In this document: piece by piece, positions 29,737 to 39,654 of the stretch | How positions within the stretch are numbered: position 1 is the stretch's first letter | Layout: every line of letters starts with the position of its first letter | Assembly (NCBI GenBank): GCA_002011815.1 | Contig: MTOV01000007.1 | Coordinates: 14,788-59,738, forward strand | DNA from: Nitrospirae bacterium JdFR-86 | GTDB lineage: Bacteria > Nitrospirota > Thermodesulfovibrionia > Thermodesulfovibrionales > JdFR-86 | Direction: 5' to 3' | Length of the DNA stretch: 44,951 bases | Notes under the pieces: generated by a model | The model's database searches: none | Told to the model about the DNA's origin: nothing | What the model saw: the letters and a program-made list of their open reading frames with translations, nothing else | Program-made: the position numbers and the translations under genes

Positions 29737-30862
29737 TTATTTATTAATAGAAGAAGAGCTCTCCTTGCTTTTTTCCCTCAGAGCTGCCTTTATGAATATA
29801 TCTATATCGCCGTCAAGTACAGCATCTACGTTGCCGACTTCCACACCAGTCCTATGGTCTTTCACAAGCCTGTAAGGCTGAAGCACATAAGACCTTATCT
29901 GACTGCCCCATGCTATGTCTTTTTTCTCTCCGACCAAGCCTTCGATTTCTTTCTCCTGCTCCTTAAGGCTCAGGTCGTAAAGTCTTGCCCTGAGTATTTT
30001 CATCGCAGTCTCTTTATTTCTGTGCTGCGAGCGGTGGTTCTGGGAAGAGACCACTATGCCTGTAGGCAGATGAGTTATTCTTACAGCAGACGACGTTTTG
30101 TTGACGTGCTGTCCACCTGCCCCTGAGGCACGAAAAGTGTCTATTCTTATGTCTTCTTCTTTTATCTCTACCTCTATGTCGTCTTCTATCTCAGGGTAGA
30201 CGAGCACTGCAGAGAAAGAGGTATGCCTTCTTTTGTTTGCATCAAAAGGAGATATCCTTACGAGTCTATGAACACCGGCCTCTACTTTAAGATATCCATA
30301 GGCGTAAGGACCAGAAACCATTATCGTAACGTCTTTTATTCCTGCCTCTTCGGCAGGCTGTATGTCAATTATCTTTGTGCTGTATCCGTGCAGTTCAGCC
30401 CATCTGAGATACATGCGCATGAGCATCTGTGCCCAGTCCTGGCTCTCCGTGCCGCCTGCTCCGGGATGTATCATCAGTATGGCATTGCCCCTGTCGTGCT
30501 CGCCTGAAAGAAGCCACCTGAGTTCAATCCCCTCTATGGAATCCGAAAGGTCTTTTATCTCTTTTGCAATCTCAGAAAGAAAGACCTCTCCGCCTTCCTC
30601 TTCAAGTATCTCTACAGAGTCTTCAAGATAGGAAAGCTTCTCGGAAATACCCTCAAACGGTAAAACAATGTCCTCTATGCGTGCCTTCTTTCTATTTAAC
30701 TCCTGAACCTTTTTGGGCGAGGACCATGTCTTCTCTGAAGAAAGCTCCTGGTCTATAGCCGCGATTTCTTTCTTGCGGGCATCTATATCAAAGATAACCT
30801 CTTAGAGTCTCGACTTTTTCCTTTAAGACTGAAAGTTCGTTTCTTATATCTTCCTTAAGCAT
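29737..30862 (-). CDS. prfB: peptide chain release factor 2 with programmed +1 frameshift
   Basis: [24 protein letters not shown] then in-frame TGA at codon 25 in CTT-TGA (30793-30788); +1 frame gives [16 protein letters not shown]... into [16 protein letters not shown] and [10 protein letters not shown]; total length 1126 nt = 3n+1. Confidence 0.95.
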
Positions 30863-30864
30863 TT

Positions 30865-32406
30865 TTATCTCCTCCTTAAATCCATCAATAGGATCACTGT
30901 TATAATTATGCATAAATATGAAAAAAGGTCACCGTATCTTGAATAAAAGCTTCTTGTTCTGTCAGTTGTAATATTTGCAGTCAGCACCTGCTGTTTAAAA
31001 AGTCCTGTAGAGGACAAAATCCTTCCACTGCTGTCTATAAAGCCTGATATTCCTGTATTTGCCGCTCTTATGACCGGCTTTCTGTTTTCAACTGCCCTCA
31101 GCACTGCCATACTGAAGTGCTGATAAGGGCCAGCAGTCTTTCCAAACCATGCATCGTTCGTTATCGTAACTATAAAATCTCCGTCGTCCTTGTAGAACTT
31201 TCTTACAAGTCCGGGGAAGATTATCTCGTAACAGATAAATGTTCCGAATTTTCCAAAAGGGGTTTCTGCCCTTAAGTATTTGTCTCCGGCGACGTATTCA
31301 CCTATGCCGTAAGCAATCTTGTCGACAAAAAACAGGATTCGCCTGAAAGGGACATACTCGCCAAAGGGGACTAAATGTATTTTATCATAGATATAGCTTA
31401 CCTCTCCAGTGCTGTCAAGGAGCACTGCGCTGTTTGCAAGACGGTTGCCGTCCTTGACTGTTATGGCGCCAAAAAGCAAAGGAATTTCAAGGTTTTTTTG
31501 GAATTCGATAAGCTCTTCCGTAAGCCGGATGTCCTTTCCGAAATAAAAAGGCACGGCAGTCTCAGGCCAGACAATGAGTGAGGGCTGATGTAAACTTGCA
31601 GTTGTGGTAAGCCTCTTGTATGTGTTAATAACATCCCTCTGGAATCCAGGGTCCCATTTGATATCCTGCCTGATATTTCCTTGCACAACGCTTACTCTTA
31701 TGGTCTTTTCCCCGCGGTCCTGGTCAAGCCTGTAATAGCCGTATCCAAAGACAGCTATAAGACCCAGCAGCAGTATGCCGTAGCCTATAATGGTCGGCGA
31801 CATGTGAAAAAGCGGCATCTCCTGCCGCCGCTTCTTGATTATGAACAAGTCTGCAATCGCCCCGTTTACAGCCACTACAAGGAACGATATGCCGTATATG
31901 CCGGTAATGTCGGCAACCTGTATGACAGAGAGGAATTTATACTGCGAGTATCCAAGGCTTGACCACGGAAACCCTGTAAGCGCATAAGAGCGGGCAAACT
32001 CAAGCACAACCCAGAATACAGGTGCAAGAAAAAGTGCAGGAAAAGGCGTGGTCTTTATTTTTAAAGAAAAGAGCCAGCCGAAAACCCCTGTATAAAGGCT
32101 TAAATACAGCGAAAGCAGGAACACGAGGGCAAGACTCGGGACAAGAGAGACCCCGCCATAATGGTTTATCGAATGGTATATCCAGTAAAGTGTGCCAGAG
32201 AAAAATACAACTCCTAAGAGAAATCCTGCCTTGAACCCCTGCCGGGGAGTCTTTTCCCAGAGAGAGACCAGAAACGGCACGAGTGAGACCCACGCAAGAG
32301 AGTAATAATCAAAAACAGGAAAACAGAGCACGAGCAGTGCACCTGAAACCACCGCCGGCAGATACGGCTTAGAAAGCCTCTTTATATATCCTTTCTCTAA
32401 AAACAT
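30865..32406 (-). CDS. lnt: apolipoprotein N-acyltransferase
   Basis: Polytopic N-terminus; VSVVQGNIRQDIKWDPGFQ; IVWPETAVPFYF; FICYEIIFPGLVRKFYKDDGDFIVTITNDAWFGKTAGPYQHFSMAVLRAVENRKPVIRAANTGISGFID. Confidence 0.96.
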   Translation of the reverse strand: MFLEKGYIKRLSKPYLPAVVSGALLVLCFPVFDYYSLAWVSLVPFLVSLWEKTPRQGFKAGFLLGVVFFSGTLYWIYHSINHYGGVSLVPSLALVFLLSLYLSLYTGVFGWLFSLKIKTTPFPALFLAPVFWVVLEFARSYALTGFPWSSLGYSQYKFLSVIQVADITGIYGISFLVVAVNGAIADLFIIKKRRQEMPLFHMSPTIIGYGILLLGLIAVFGYGYYRLDQDRGEKTIRVSVVQGNIRQDIKWDPGFQRDVINTYKRLTTTASLHQPSLIVWPETAVPFYFGKDIRLTEELIEFQKNLEIPLLFGAITVKDGNRLANSAVLLDSTGEVSYIYDKIHLVPFGEYVPFRRILFFVDKIAYGIGEYVAGDKYLRAETPFGKFGTFICYEIIFPGLVRKFYKDDGDFIVTITNDAWFGKTAGPYQHFSMAVLRAVENRKPVIRAANTGISGFIDSSGRILSSTGLFKQQVLTANITTDRTRSFYSRYGDLFSYLCIIITVILLMDLRRR

Positions 32407-32465
32407 TACAAAATCACCAGATTTATGTTTTAAGGCATCCTCTATTTTAAGAATGTCTCAAGTGC

Positions 32466-32494
32466 TTGACAACAATTAAGTTTATTGTTTAAAT
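32466..32494 (+). promoter_or_regulatory. candidate promoter for tRNA-Phe TTGACA-N17-TTAAAT
   Basis: -35 TTGACA at 32466-32471 and -10-like TTAAAT at 32489-32494, 11 nt before the tRNA. Confidence 0.5.
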
Positions 32495-32504
32495 TGTTAC
32501 GAAC

Positions 32505-32580
32505 GGGCAGTTAGCTCAGTTGGTAGAGCAGAGGCCTGAAAAGCCTCGTGTCCGCAGTTCGATTCTGCGACTGCCCACCA
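32505..32580 (+). tRNA. tRNA-Phe (anticodon GAA), CCA encoded
   Basis: GGGCAGT...ACTGCCC acceptor stem, AGCTCAGTTGGTAGAGC D-arm, CTGAAAA anticodon loop, GTTCGATTC T-loop, ACCA. Confidence 0.97.
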
Positions 32581-32638
32581 TTTATTTTTTTTGTCTTTTC
32601 CCTCCCCTTTTAACTCTGGACAAAAAAATCTGCGCTGA

Positions 32639-34054
32639 CTACGTTGCCTTTCTGAGAGTATGCAGTTTGATCAGGTTCGTTTGTCCTGTTCCGAGCACCG
32701 GCGTGCTTGCAGTAATGACTATAGTGTCCTCTGGCTTTGCCATGCCTTCTTCTAAAAGAGTCTCTTCGACTTTTTTAAACAGGTCGTCTGTGTTTTTAAG
32801 CTTGCGCATTGTCTTTGGGACTACTCCCCAGTAAAGAGTCATTCTCCTTCTTATGATCTCAGAGAGTGTGAATGCAACTATAGGCACGGTGGGCCTGAAC
32901 TTTGAAAGCACTCTTGCAGTAGAGCCTGACTGTGTAAACGCCACTATGAACCTTGCCCCTATGTCCGCTGCTGCGGTTTTGGCAGCCTCTGCCACTGCCT
33001 CGGAAAAAGACCTGCCACGCATATACGCTGATACTGCCTGCCGCTCAGACTCTGTTTTTCTTATTATTCTGTCCATCATCCTCAGGGCTTCGAGCGGATG
33101 TTTTCCTGAGGAAGTCTCGGCAGAAAGCATAAGTGCATCCGTGCCGTCTATCACTGCGTTTGCAACATCAGTTACCTCTGCCCTTGTGGGTCTTAGATGC
33201 TCGGTCATGGACTCAAGCATCTGCGTGGCTGTGATTACAATCCTGCCTTTTCTGTTCGCCTGCTCTATGAGTGCCTTCTGAATTAGCGGAACGTCCTCTG
33301 CCGGAACTTCAATGCCGAGGTCTCCCCTTGCCACCATCAGCCCATCCGCCTCTTCGATTATACTGTCTATGTTGTCGAGTGCCTCAGGCTTTTCAATCTT
33401 CGCTATAAGAGGGACAGAAAACCCCCTGCTTTTAAGCCACTCCTTGACTACTCTTATGTCAGAGGCAGAGCGCACAAAAGACACTGCCACATAATCCACA
33501 CCCATCTGCATTCCGAACTCAAGGTCAGCCCTGTCCTTGTCTGTAAAAGACTCTGCGGTTATCTTCACACCCGGAAGGTTTACGCCTTTTCTGTCCCTGA
33601 GGATTCCGCCTTCAATGACCTTTGCACGAAGAGCGTTTCCCTCCCTGCCTGTTACTTTAAGCTCTATAAGTCCGTCATCAAGCAGTATCCTGTCGTTAAT
33701 CTTCACATCCCTTAGAAGATGCTTATAGGAGATAAATATTTGTTTGCTGTTTCCTGTTTCCTTTCCCGGGAGGATAAGAAGCTCCTGCCCTTTTTTGAGC
33801 ACCACTGCGCCGCCTTCCATAAGACCTGTTCTTATCTTTATGCCCTGAAGGTCTTGAAGAATGGCAACCGGCCGTCCATACTTCTTAGCACCCTCACGTA
33901 TGGTCTTTATGGCCTTTTTGTGAAAGGCGTGGTCTCCATGGGAGAAGTTCAGGCGGGCGACATCCATCCCTGCCTTAATCATGCGGAAGAGAACATCCCT
34001 TCTGCATGACGAAGGTCCTATGGTGCAGACTATCTTGGCTCTTCTTAATAACAT
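32639..34054 (-). CDS. pyk: pyruvate kinase
   Basis: RRAKIVCTIGPSS; ARLNFSHGDH; AKIEKPEALDNIDSIIEEADGLMVARGDLGIEVPAEDVPLIQK; ATQMLESM. Confidence 0.97.
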   Translation of the reverse strand: MLLRRAKIVCTIGPSSCRRDVLFRMIKAGMDVARLNFSHGDHAFHKKAIKTIREGAKKYGRPVAILQDLQGIKIRTGLMEGGAVVLKKGQELLILPGKETGNSKQIFISYKHLLRDVKINDRILLDDGLIELKVTGREGNALRAKVIEGGILRDRKGVNLPGVKITAESFTDKDRADLEFGMQMGVDYVAVSFVRSASDIRVVKEWLKSRGFSVPLIAKIEKPEALDNIDSIIEEADGLMVARGDLGIEVPAEDVPLIQKALIEQANRKGRIVITATQMLESMTEHLRPTRAEVTDVANAVIDGTDALMLSAETSSGKHPLEALRMMDRIIRKTESERQAVSAYMRGRSFSEAVAEAAKTAAADIGARFIVAFTQSGSTARVLSKFRPTVPIVAFTLSEIIRRRMTLYWGVVPKTMRKLKNTDDLFKKVEETLLEEGMAKPEDTIVITASTPVLGTGQTNLIKLHTLRKAT

Positions 34055-34157
34055 AGACTAATCCTCAGTATATCAAACAATAGAAAGGAAATCATTAGAC
34101 AAGAGTTCTATAATTTCGTTGCATTCAAGAGACCGGCAGGGGTATATTTATATCCTG

Positions 34158-35459
34158 ATGATAAGGAAATTCTTCAGGCTGGATGAGCTGAACACTAATG
34201 TAAGACAGGAGGTCATTGCCGGTGTAACGACCTTCATCACGATGGCATATATCGTTGTCGTTAACCCCCGGATTCTGGAGGCAGCCGGCATTCCCTTTGG
34301 TCCTTCTGTAGTGGCTACTGTCCTTAGTGCCTTCTTCGGGACCCTGGCAATGGGGCTTTATGCAAACCGACCGTTTGCCATTGCACCGTACATGGGAGAG
34401 AACGCATTCATTGCCTTTACAGTCGTAAAGGTCCTGGGCTACAGCTGGCAGACAGCCCTCGGCGCAGTGTTTATCGGTGGTTTGCTTTTTACCCTGCTTA
34501 CTGTTTTAAGAATAAGAAGCTGGCTTGCCAGTGCAATACCTGAAGGACTGAAGATAGGGTTTGCCGTGGGCATCGGACTGTTTTTGACTTTTATCGGACT
34601 GAACGAGACAGGCATCGTTACGCTTGGAGTAAAAGGGGCACCGGTTCATGTGGGTGACTTCCACGACACATCCGTGCTCTTAGCCATACTCGGATTTGTC
34701 ACAATCGGGTTTTTAATGATCAGAAGGGTTAAAGGTGCAATACTTATAGGCATTTTTGTGGTTACCCTGCTTGCGTTTTTTACGAAGACTGCAGCTCTGC
34801 CTGACAAATGGGTGAGCATGCCTCCGGATATAAGCCCTATTTTTCTGAAGCTCGACATAAAAGGCGCTCTTACATGGGGCTTTTTTTCCGTGATACTTAC
34901 GGTGTTCGTGATGGACTTTGTCGACACGATGGGCACATTGCTCGGTGTGTCTTATAAGGCAGGTCTGCTGGATGAAAAAGGCAACCTGCCGGAGATAGAA
35001 AAGCCCATGCTTTGCGATGCCCTTGCCACCGTGGTTGCCGCGCTTTTGGGCACCACGACGACAGGCACATACATCGAATCAGCTGCAGGGATTGAAGCCG
35101 GCGGAAGATCAGGGCTGACCGCTGTGGTCACTGCGCTTTTGTTTCTTGCAGCACTGTTTTTTGCCCCGGTTTTTGCAGCAGTTCCTCCCCAGGCATACGG
35201 TCCTGCACTTATAATCGTCGGCATGCTTATGCTTTCTCCTGTGACAAAAATAAGGTTTGACGACCTGACAGAAGTAATACCCGTGTTTGCAATCATCGTT
35301 CTGATGAGCTTTACATATAATCTTGGAATAGGCATGACTGCAGGCTTTGTGCTCTATCCCCTGATGAAGGCTCTTGCAGGAAGAATAAGGGAAGTGCCCG
35401 CTGGACTCTGGATTCTTGCTGCAATATCAGCGCTTTTCTTTGTCTATTACCCCTATTGA
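34158..35459 (+). CDS. NCS2-family (AzgA/PbuG-like) purine permease
   Basis: FFRLDELNTNVRQEVIAGVTTFITMAYIVVVNPRILEAAG; YMGENAFIAFTVVKVLGYSWQTALGAVFIGG; TTTTGTYIESAAGIEAGGRSGLTAV; start refined to ATG 34158. Confidence 0.93.
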   Translation: MIRKFFRLDELNTNVRQEVIAGVTTFITMAYIVVVNPRILEAAGIPFGPSVVATVLSAFFGTLAMGLYANRPFAIAPYMGENAFIAFTVVKVLGYSWQTALGAVFIGGLLFTLLTVLRIRSWLASAIPEGLKIGFAVGIGLFLTFIGLNETGIVTLGVKGAPVHVGDFHDTSVLLAILGFVTIGFLMIRRVKGAILIGIFVVTLLAFFTKTAALPDKWVSMPPDISPIFLKLDIKGALTWGFFSVILTVFVMDFVDTMGTLLGVSYKAGLLDEKGNLPEIEKPMLCDALATVVAALLGTTTTGTYIESAAGIEAGGRSGLTAVVTALLFLAALFFAPVFAAVPPQAYGPALIIVGMLMLSPVTKIRFDDLTEVIPVFAIIVLMSFTYNLGIGMTAGFVLYPLMKALAGRIREVPAGLWILAAISALFFVYYPY

Positions 35460-35556
35460 AAGATGCCGCTTGCCCTGCCGCCATAGGCTTTGGCAGTGTT
35501 TCCGGAATGCTTATTTTTTGACAAAAGCCTGTTTTGTTTTTAAACTTTTAGTTGAG

Positions 35557-36249
35557 TTGAAGAACGTTCTGATAGGAGAGAACCTCCTGCCGGAGGTGAA
35601 GCCTGAAGAGAGCCTTCTTCGCCGTGAGGAGTTTCGAGTCTTCTCCGCCAGCTCTGCAGAAGAGGCACTAAATATTCTGAGGTCCGGGAAGATAGACCTC
35701 ATGGTGGTAGACCTTGACATGCCCAGAATGGGCGGCGACAAGCTCTGCTCCATTGTGCGGGAAGAAAAGGCATGCGGAAGAGTCTTTGTAATTCTTGTCT
35801 GCTCAGGCAGGAAGCTTGACCTTTTAAGGTGCGACAGGTGCGGGGCAGACTCATATCTGACAAGACCGCTTGAGCCTGCCGCTGTCTTCGACAAAATAAG
35901 CCATCTCCTCGGCGTTCCAAGGAGAAAGGACAGAAGGGTTCTTGTAAGGATAGCAGTCAACGGCAGGTTCAGAAGCAAGCCGTTTTTCTGCGGGGCGCGC
36001 GACTTAAGCGCCTCCGGCATCCGCTTCGAGGCGGACAAGACCCTTGCCAAAGGCGATATCATCACCTGCTCCTTCTTTATACCCGACGGCGAACGCATAG
36101 AGGCTGAAGGCGAAGTCGTAAGAGTGGTCTACGGCGAGGCAAAGGCTTATAACTACGGTGTGAGATTCACGTCCCTTGCCCCGGAGGCTAAAACAGCGAT
36201 AGAGGAGTTCGTCAGAAGGCAGACAGCAGAGGAGAACGCTCTGGCCTGA
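35557..36249 (+). CDS. degenerate receiver (REC-like) + PilZ domain protein
   Basis: VDLDMPRMGGDKL receiver core; PilZ-like RRVLVRIAVNGRF...ARDLSASGIRFEAD...GEVVRV...YNYGVRFTSL; start uncertain (TTG 35557 proposed). Confidence 0.72.
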   Translation: MKNVLIGENLLPEVKPEESLLRREEFRVFSASSAEEALNILRSGKIDLMVVDLDMPRMGGDKLCSIVREEKACGRVFVILVCSGRKLDLLRCDRCGADSYLTRPLEPAAVFDKISHLLGVPRRKDRRVLVRIAVNGRFRSKPFFCGARDLSASGIRFEADKTLAKGDIITCSFFIPDGERIEAEGEVVRVVYGEAKAYNYGVRFTSLAPEAKTAIEEFVRRQTAEENALA

Positions 36250-36271
36250 GAATGTTCCACGTGGAACATTC
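36250..36271. promoter_or_regulatory. candidate parS centromere-like site
   Basis: Perfect 22-bp palindrome GAATGTTCCACGTGGAACATTC; core TGTTCCACGTGGAACA (36253-36268) matches the chromosomal parS consensus tGTTNCACGTGNAACa. Confidence 0.88.
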
Positions 36272-37616
36272 AGGGGAGTTTTATCCCGTATGCCTTTATT
36301 TTCCGGTGCAGGTTGCTTCTTTCTATGCCCAGAACCTCGGCTGTCTTCGAGATATTCCAGTTGTTGTCGCTGAGCTTTTTGAACAGAAAGTCCTTTTCGA
36401 ATGCTTCGCGTGCGTCCTTAAGGGTTTTCATGCTGAAGTAGTCATTGCTTGCGGCATGTCCGCTTATGTTGATATCCTCAGCCGTTATTGTTTCTGACGG
36501 TGTCATTATGACGAGTCTTTCTATGAGGTTTTTAAGCTCTCTTATATTGCCGGGCCAGTCGTAGGCCATGAGCCGTTTCATTGCCTCAGGCGTCATCCTC
36601 TTGGGTGCCTGGCCGTACTCAGCGGCAAGCATGCGGAGAAAGTGCTCCACGAGCAGGGGAATGTCTTCTTTCCTTTCTCTCAGGGGAGGCACTGTAATAG
36701 GTATGACATTGAGTCTGAAGTAAAGGTCGTCTCTGAAGTTTCCGTTTTTGATTCTTTCTTCGAGGTCTTTGTTAGTAGCTGCGATGATTCTTACATCCAC
36801 CTTTATGTTTCTGCTTCCACCGACCCTTTGAAATTGCTGGGTCTCTATTACCCGCAGGAGTTTTGCCTGTGTCTGGGCTGACATATCGGCTATCTCGTCA
36901 AGAAAGAGTGTGCCTCCGTCGGCAAGCTCGAATTTGCCTTTTTTCTGCTCAAAAGCGCCTGTAAAAGAGCCTTTTTCATGGCCGAAGAGTTCGCTTTCTA
37001 TGAGTTCCTGCGGGATTGCGGCGCAGTTGACCTCGATAAACGGCATTCTCTGGCGGCTGCTTAGTTCGTGCAGAAGCCGGGCGACAACCTCCTTGCCTGC
37101 ACCGCTTTCGCCGGTGATAAGAACCCTGCTGTTGCTCTTTGCAGCCAGCTCTATCTGTCGTCTCAGGTTGTTTATCGCAGGGGTTTTGCCTATGAGTGTC
37201 CATTTCTTTGTCAGGCTTTCTCTCAGGGCTTTGTTTTCCAGCTCAAGGGTTCTCCGCTCGAGTGCCCTTCTTGAGGCAAGCAGGACTCTTTCGAGTGAAA
37301 GCGGTTTTTCGAGAAAGTCGTAAGCACCCATCTTTGTTGCCTTCACTGCCATCTCTATATTCCCGTGTCCTGATATCATGATTACGGGAAGGTCTTCGCT
37401 TACCGCCTTCATCTCTTTGAGGGTTTTCAACCCGTCCATTCCCGGCAGCCATACATCGAGCATTACGAGGTCAGGCATCTGCTCTTTAACCACTTTAAGT
37501 GCCTCTTCGCCTGTCTCTACAGCGACTGTCTGATACCCTTCGTCAGAAAATATGTCCGACAGGCTTTCTCTTATCCCTTCCTCATCGTCAACCACAAGCA
37601 CCAGGGGTCTTGGCAT
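36270..37616 (-). CDS. sigma-54-dependent response regulator, NtrC/NtrX-like
   Basis: REC domain; GESGAGKEVVARLLHELS; GSFTGAFEQKKGKFELADGGTLFLDEIADM; C-terminal HTH WNISKTAEVLGIERSNLHRKIKAYGI. Confidence 0.95.
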   Translation of the reverse strand: MPRPLVLVVDDEEGIRESLSDIFSDEGYQTVAVETGEEALKVVKEQMPDLVMLDVWLPGMDGLKTLKEMKAVSEDLPVIMISGHGNIEMAVKATKMGAYDFLEKPLSLERVLLASRRALERRTLELENKALRESLTKKWTLIGKTPAINNLRRQIELAAKSNSRVLITGESGAGKEVVARLLHELSSRQRMPFIEVNCAAIPQELIESELFGHEKGSFTGAFEQKKGKFELADGGTLFLDEIADMSAQTQAKLLRVIETQQFQRVGGSRNIKVDVRIIAATNKDLEERIKNGNFRDDLYFRLNVIPITVPPLRERKEDIPLLVEHFLRMLAAEYGQAPKRMTPEAMKRLMAYDWPGNIRELKNLIERLVIMTPSETITAEDINISGHAASNDYFSMKTLKDAREAFEKDFLFKKLSDNNWNISKTAEVLGIERSNLHRKIKAYGIKLP

Positions 37617-37620
37617 GGTC

Positions 37621-39654
37621 TTACTCCTCCTTTATCGGCAGCTCGATGGTAAAGACACTGCCGCATGGAGTGTTGTCCCTTACGCGGATATGCCCGCCGT
37701 GTTCGGCTATTATCTTGTCTGCAATGGCAAGTCCGAGTCCTGTGCCGTGTTTCTTTGTAGAAAAATACGGCAGGAACAACCGCTCTTTGTCCTCGTCTTT
37801 TATACCAGGACCATTGTCCGCTATGTCTATAGAGACCTTGTTTCTTTCATTATCAGGGCTTATTCTTACTTCTATGCTGCCTTTGTTTCCCATGGCTTCC
37901 AGTGCATTGTCAAAGAGGTTTATCATAACCCTCTTGAACTGTTCTCCGTCAAGTTCTACAGGAGGCATGTCCTCAGGGCTGTCCACCTTTATATTGAGTT
38001 CCTTGTAGTCCCTGTAGAGGTTTACGACATCGTCTATTACTGCCCTGATGTCCGTTGGAGTCTTTGTTATCTCCGGCATCTTGCCCAGTCTTGAGAACTC
38101 GTCAACCAGCCTTTTCAAGCCGTCCACTTCTCTTATTATAGTCTTTGTCGAGCGTTCGAATATCTGGTCGAACTCTGCGTCTCCGCTCTGCCATTTTTTG
38201 AGCATTCTTTCTGTAGAGAGCTTTATAGGGGTCAGCGGGTTCTTAATCTCGTGTGCCATTCTCCGGGCGACTTCCTGCCATGCAAGGGCACGCTGTGCCT
38301 TCATCACGCCTGTAAGGTCGTCAACGACCACGAGCAGGCCGAGATACTCGCCTGAAGAGCTTCTCAATCCGGTAATGGAGACCCTCAGAAGGACTTTTCT
38401 GCCTCCGAGGGTTGCCCTGACCTCCTTATTCACTGCCTTTAGTGTCCGGATATTGATGCTTTTTATCAACTCCTGCAGTTCTGCGGAATTTATTCCGGAG
38501 AGCATCTCTGTGTAGTATTTGCCGAGCACGTCCTCTGCCTTGAGGTCCAGGATGTTGCATGCAGCACTGTTTATGGTCACGACGTTGCCTTTTGCATCAA
38601 GGGAGATAACACCGCTTTGGATGTTCTCCAGTATGTTTTCGATGGTAAGCCTTCGTCTGTCGGATTCAAGATATGCTTTTTGCAGGGACTCTTTTCCTTC
38701 TCTGATTTCCCTGACCATGCGGTTGAACGACTCTATCAGGAGTCCCATTTCGTCGTGTCTTGTAGAGGTAACGCTGACAGAGAGATTCCCTGAGGCTACT
38801 GCCTCGGTTGCCATTGCAAGCTTCCGCACAGGCTCTGTTATCCATCCTGCGATTCTCAGGGAGAACCAGAGCGAGGCAAAGATGATTATAAGGGTGAAAA
38901 AGCCGAGCATCAGAAGGTAGTTCAACTTGAGAGGCAAAGACCATGCCTCCAGCTTTATATAGTCTTCGTAAGCTGTTCTGATGCGCTCGATGTTTTTAGT
39001 GATATCCGGAGGGATGGAGGATTCAACGACGATGATTCCGGCTTCTGGTGCAGCGGAATTAAAAGGCAGTGCTGCCCTTACTGTATCGCTGTCCTGTCCT
39101 GAGATGACCTCTGTGGCAGACTCTCCGCTGAATGCTGCCTTTATAGAGGCAGAGGCATCCTCTGGCATGGTGTCCATGTATATTACCCGGTAGTAAGTCG
39201 GTGGCTTGAACCCGGAGCGTGCCATTTTTGCATACATCAGGGTTCTTTTACGCTCCATGTCATAGAGTTTTTTGGCTACCTCTATGGAGCTTTCTATCGG
39301 CTCTCTGAACTGGGGAGTGAAAAGCCTGTCTATGTAGTTTGTTCCGAGTCCGCTTGCAAAGAGGAAGAGAAGACTGGCAGGTATTGCAGTGAGTATGAAG
39401 AAAGAAGCCACAACCTTTGTCTTGAACTTGTAGCCCAGGGCACGCTGTCTGCGCTCGGTAAAGAGCTTAAAGAGGGCTTTCCCGACATAGAAGACAAGCC
39501 CCAGCAGGGCAAGGACGTTGAGATTAAGAAGCAGGAGGAAGATGACTCTTCCTGTAGTCGAGCCGGCTTCTATGCGCACGAAGCTGAGTTCCAGAAACAA
39601 GGCGACAGTCGTAAAGACAGCAGCGCCTGCGATTATAAGGGCAATGCGTTTCAC
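37621..39654 (-). CDS. NtrY-like sensor histidine kinase (HAMP-PAS-HisKA-HATPase)
   Basis: N-terminal TM helices; AWQEVARRMAHEIKNPLTPIKLSTERML; DNALEAM; DNGPGIKDEDKERLFLPYFSTKKHGTGLGLAI. Confidence 0.95.
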   Translation of the reverse strand: MKRIALIIAGAAVFTTVALFLELSFVRIEAGSTTGRVIFLLLLNLNVLALLGLVFYVGKALFKLFTERRQRALGYKFKTKVVASFFILTAIPASLLFLFASGLGTNYIDRLFTPQFREPIESSIEVAKKLYDMERKRTLMYAKMARSGFKPPTYYRVIYMDTMPEDASASIKAAFSGESATEVISGQDSDTVRAALPFNSAAPEAGIIVVESSIPPDITKNIERIRTAYEDYIKLEAWSLPLKLNYLLMLGFFTLIIIFASLWFSLRIAGWITEPVRKLAMATEAVASGNLSVSVTSTRHDEMGLLIESFNRMVREIREGKESLQKAYLESDRRRLTIENILENIQSGVISLDAKGNVVTINSAACNILDLKAEDVLGKYYTEMLSGINSAELQELIKSINIRTLKAVNKEVRATLGGRKVLLRVSITGLRSSSGEYLGLLVVVDDLTGVMKAQRALAWQEVARRMAHEIKNPLTPIKLSTERMLKKWQSGDAEFDQIFERSTKTIIREVDGLKRLVDEFSRLGKMPEITKTPTDIRAVIDDVVNLYRDYKELNIKVDSPEDMPPVELDGEQFKRVMINLFDNALEAMGNKGSIEVRISPDNERNKVSIDIADNGPGIKDEDKERLFLPYFSTKKHGTGLGLAIADKIIAEHGGHIRVRDNTPCGSVFTIELPIKEE

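Noticed and set aside
29737-30862. prfB as a frameshifted pseudogene
   Set aside because: The in-frame TGA at codon 25 in a CTT-TGA context is the known RF2 programmed frameshift.
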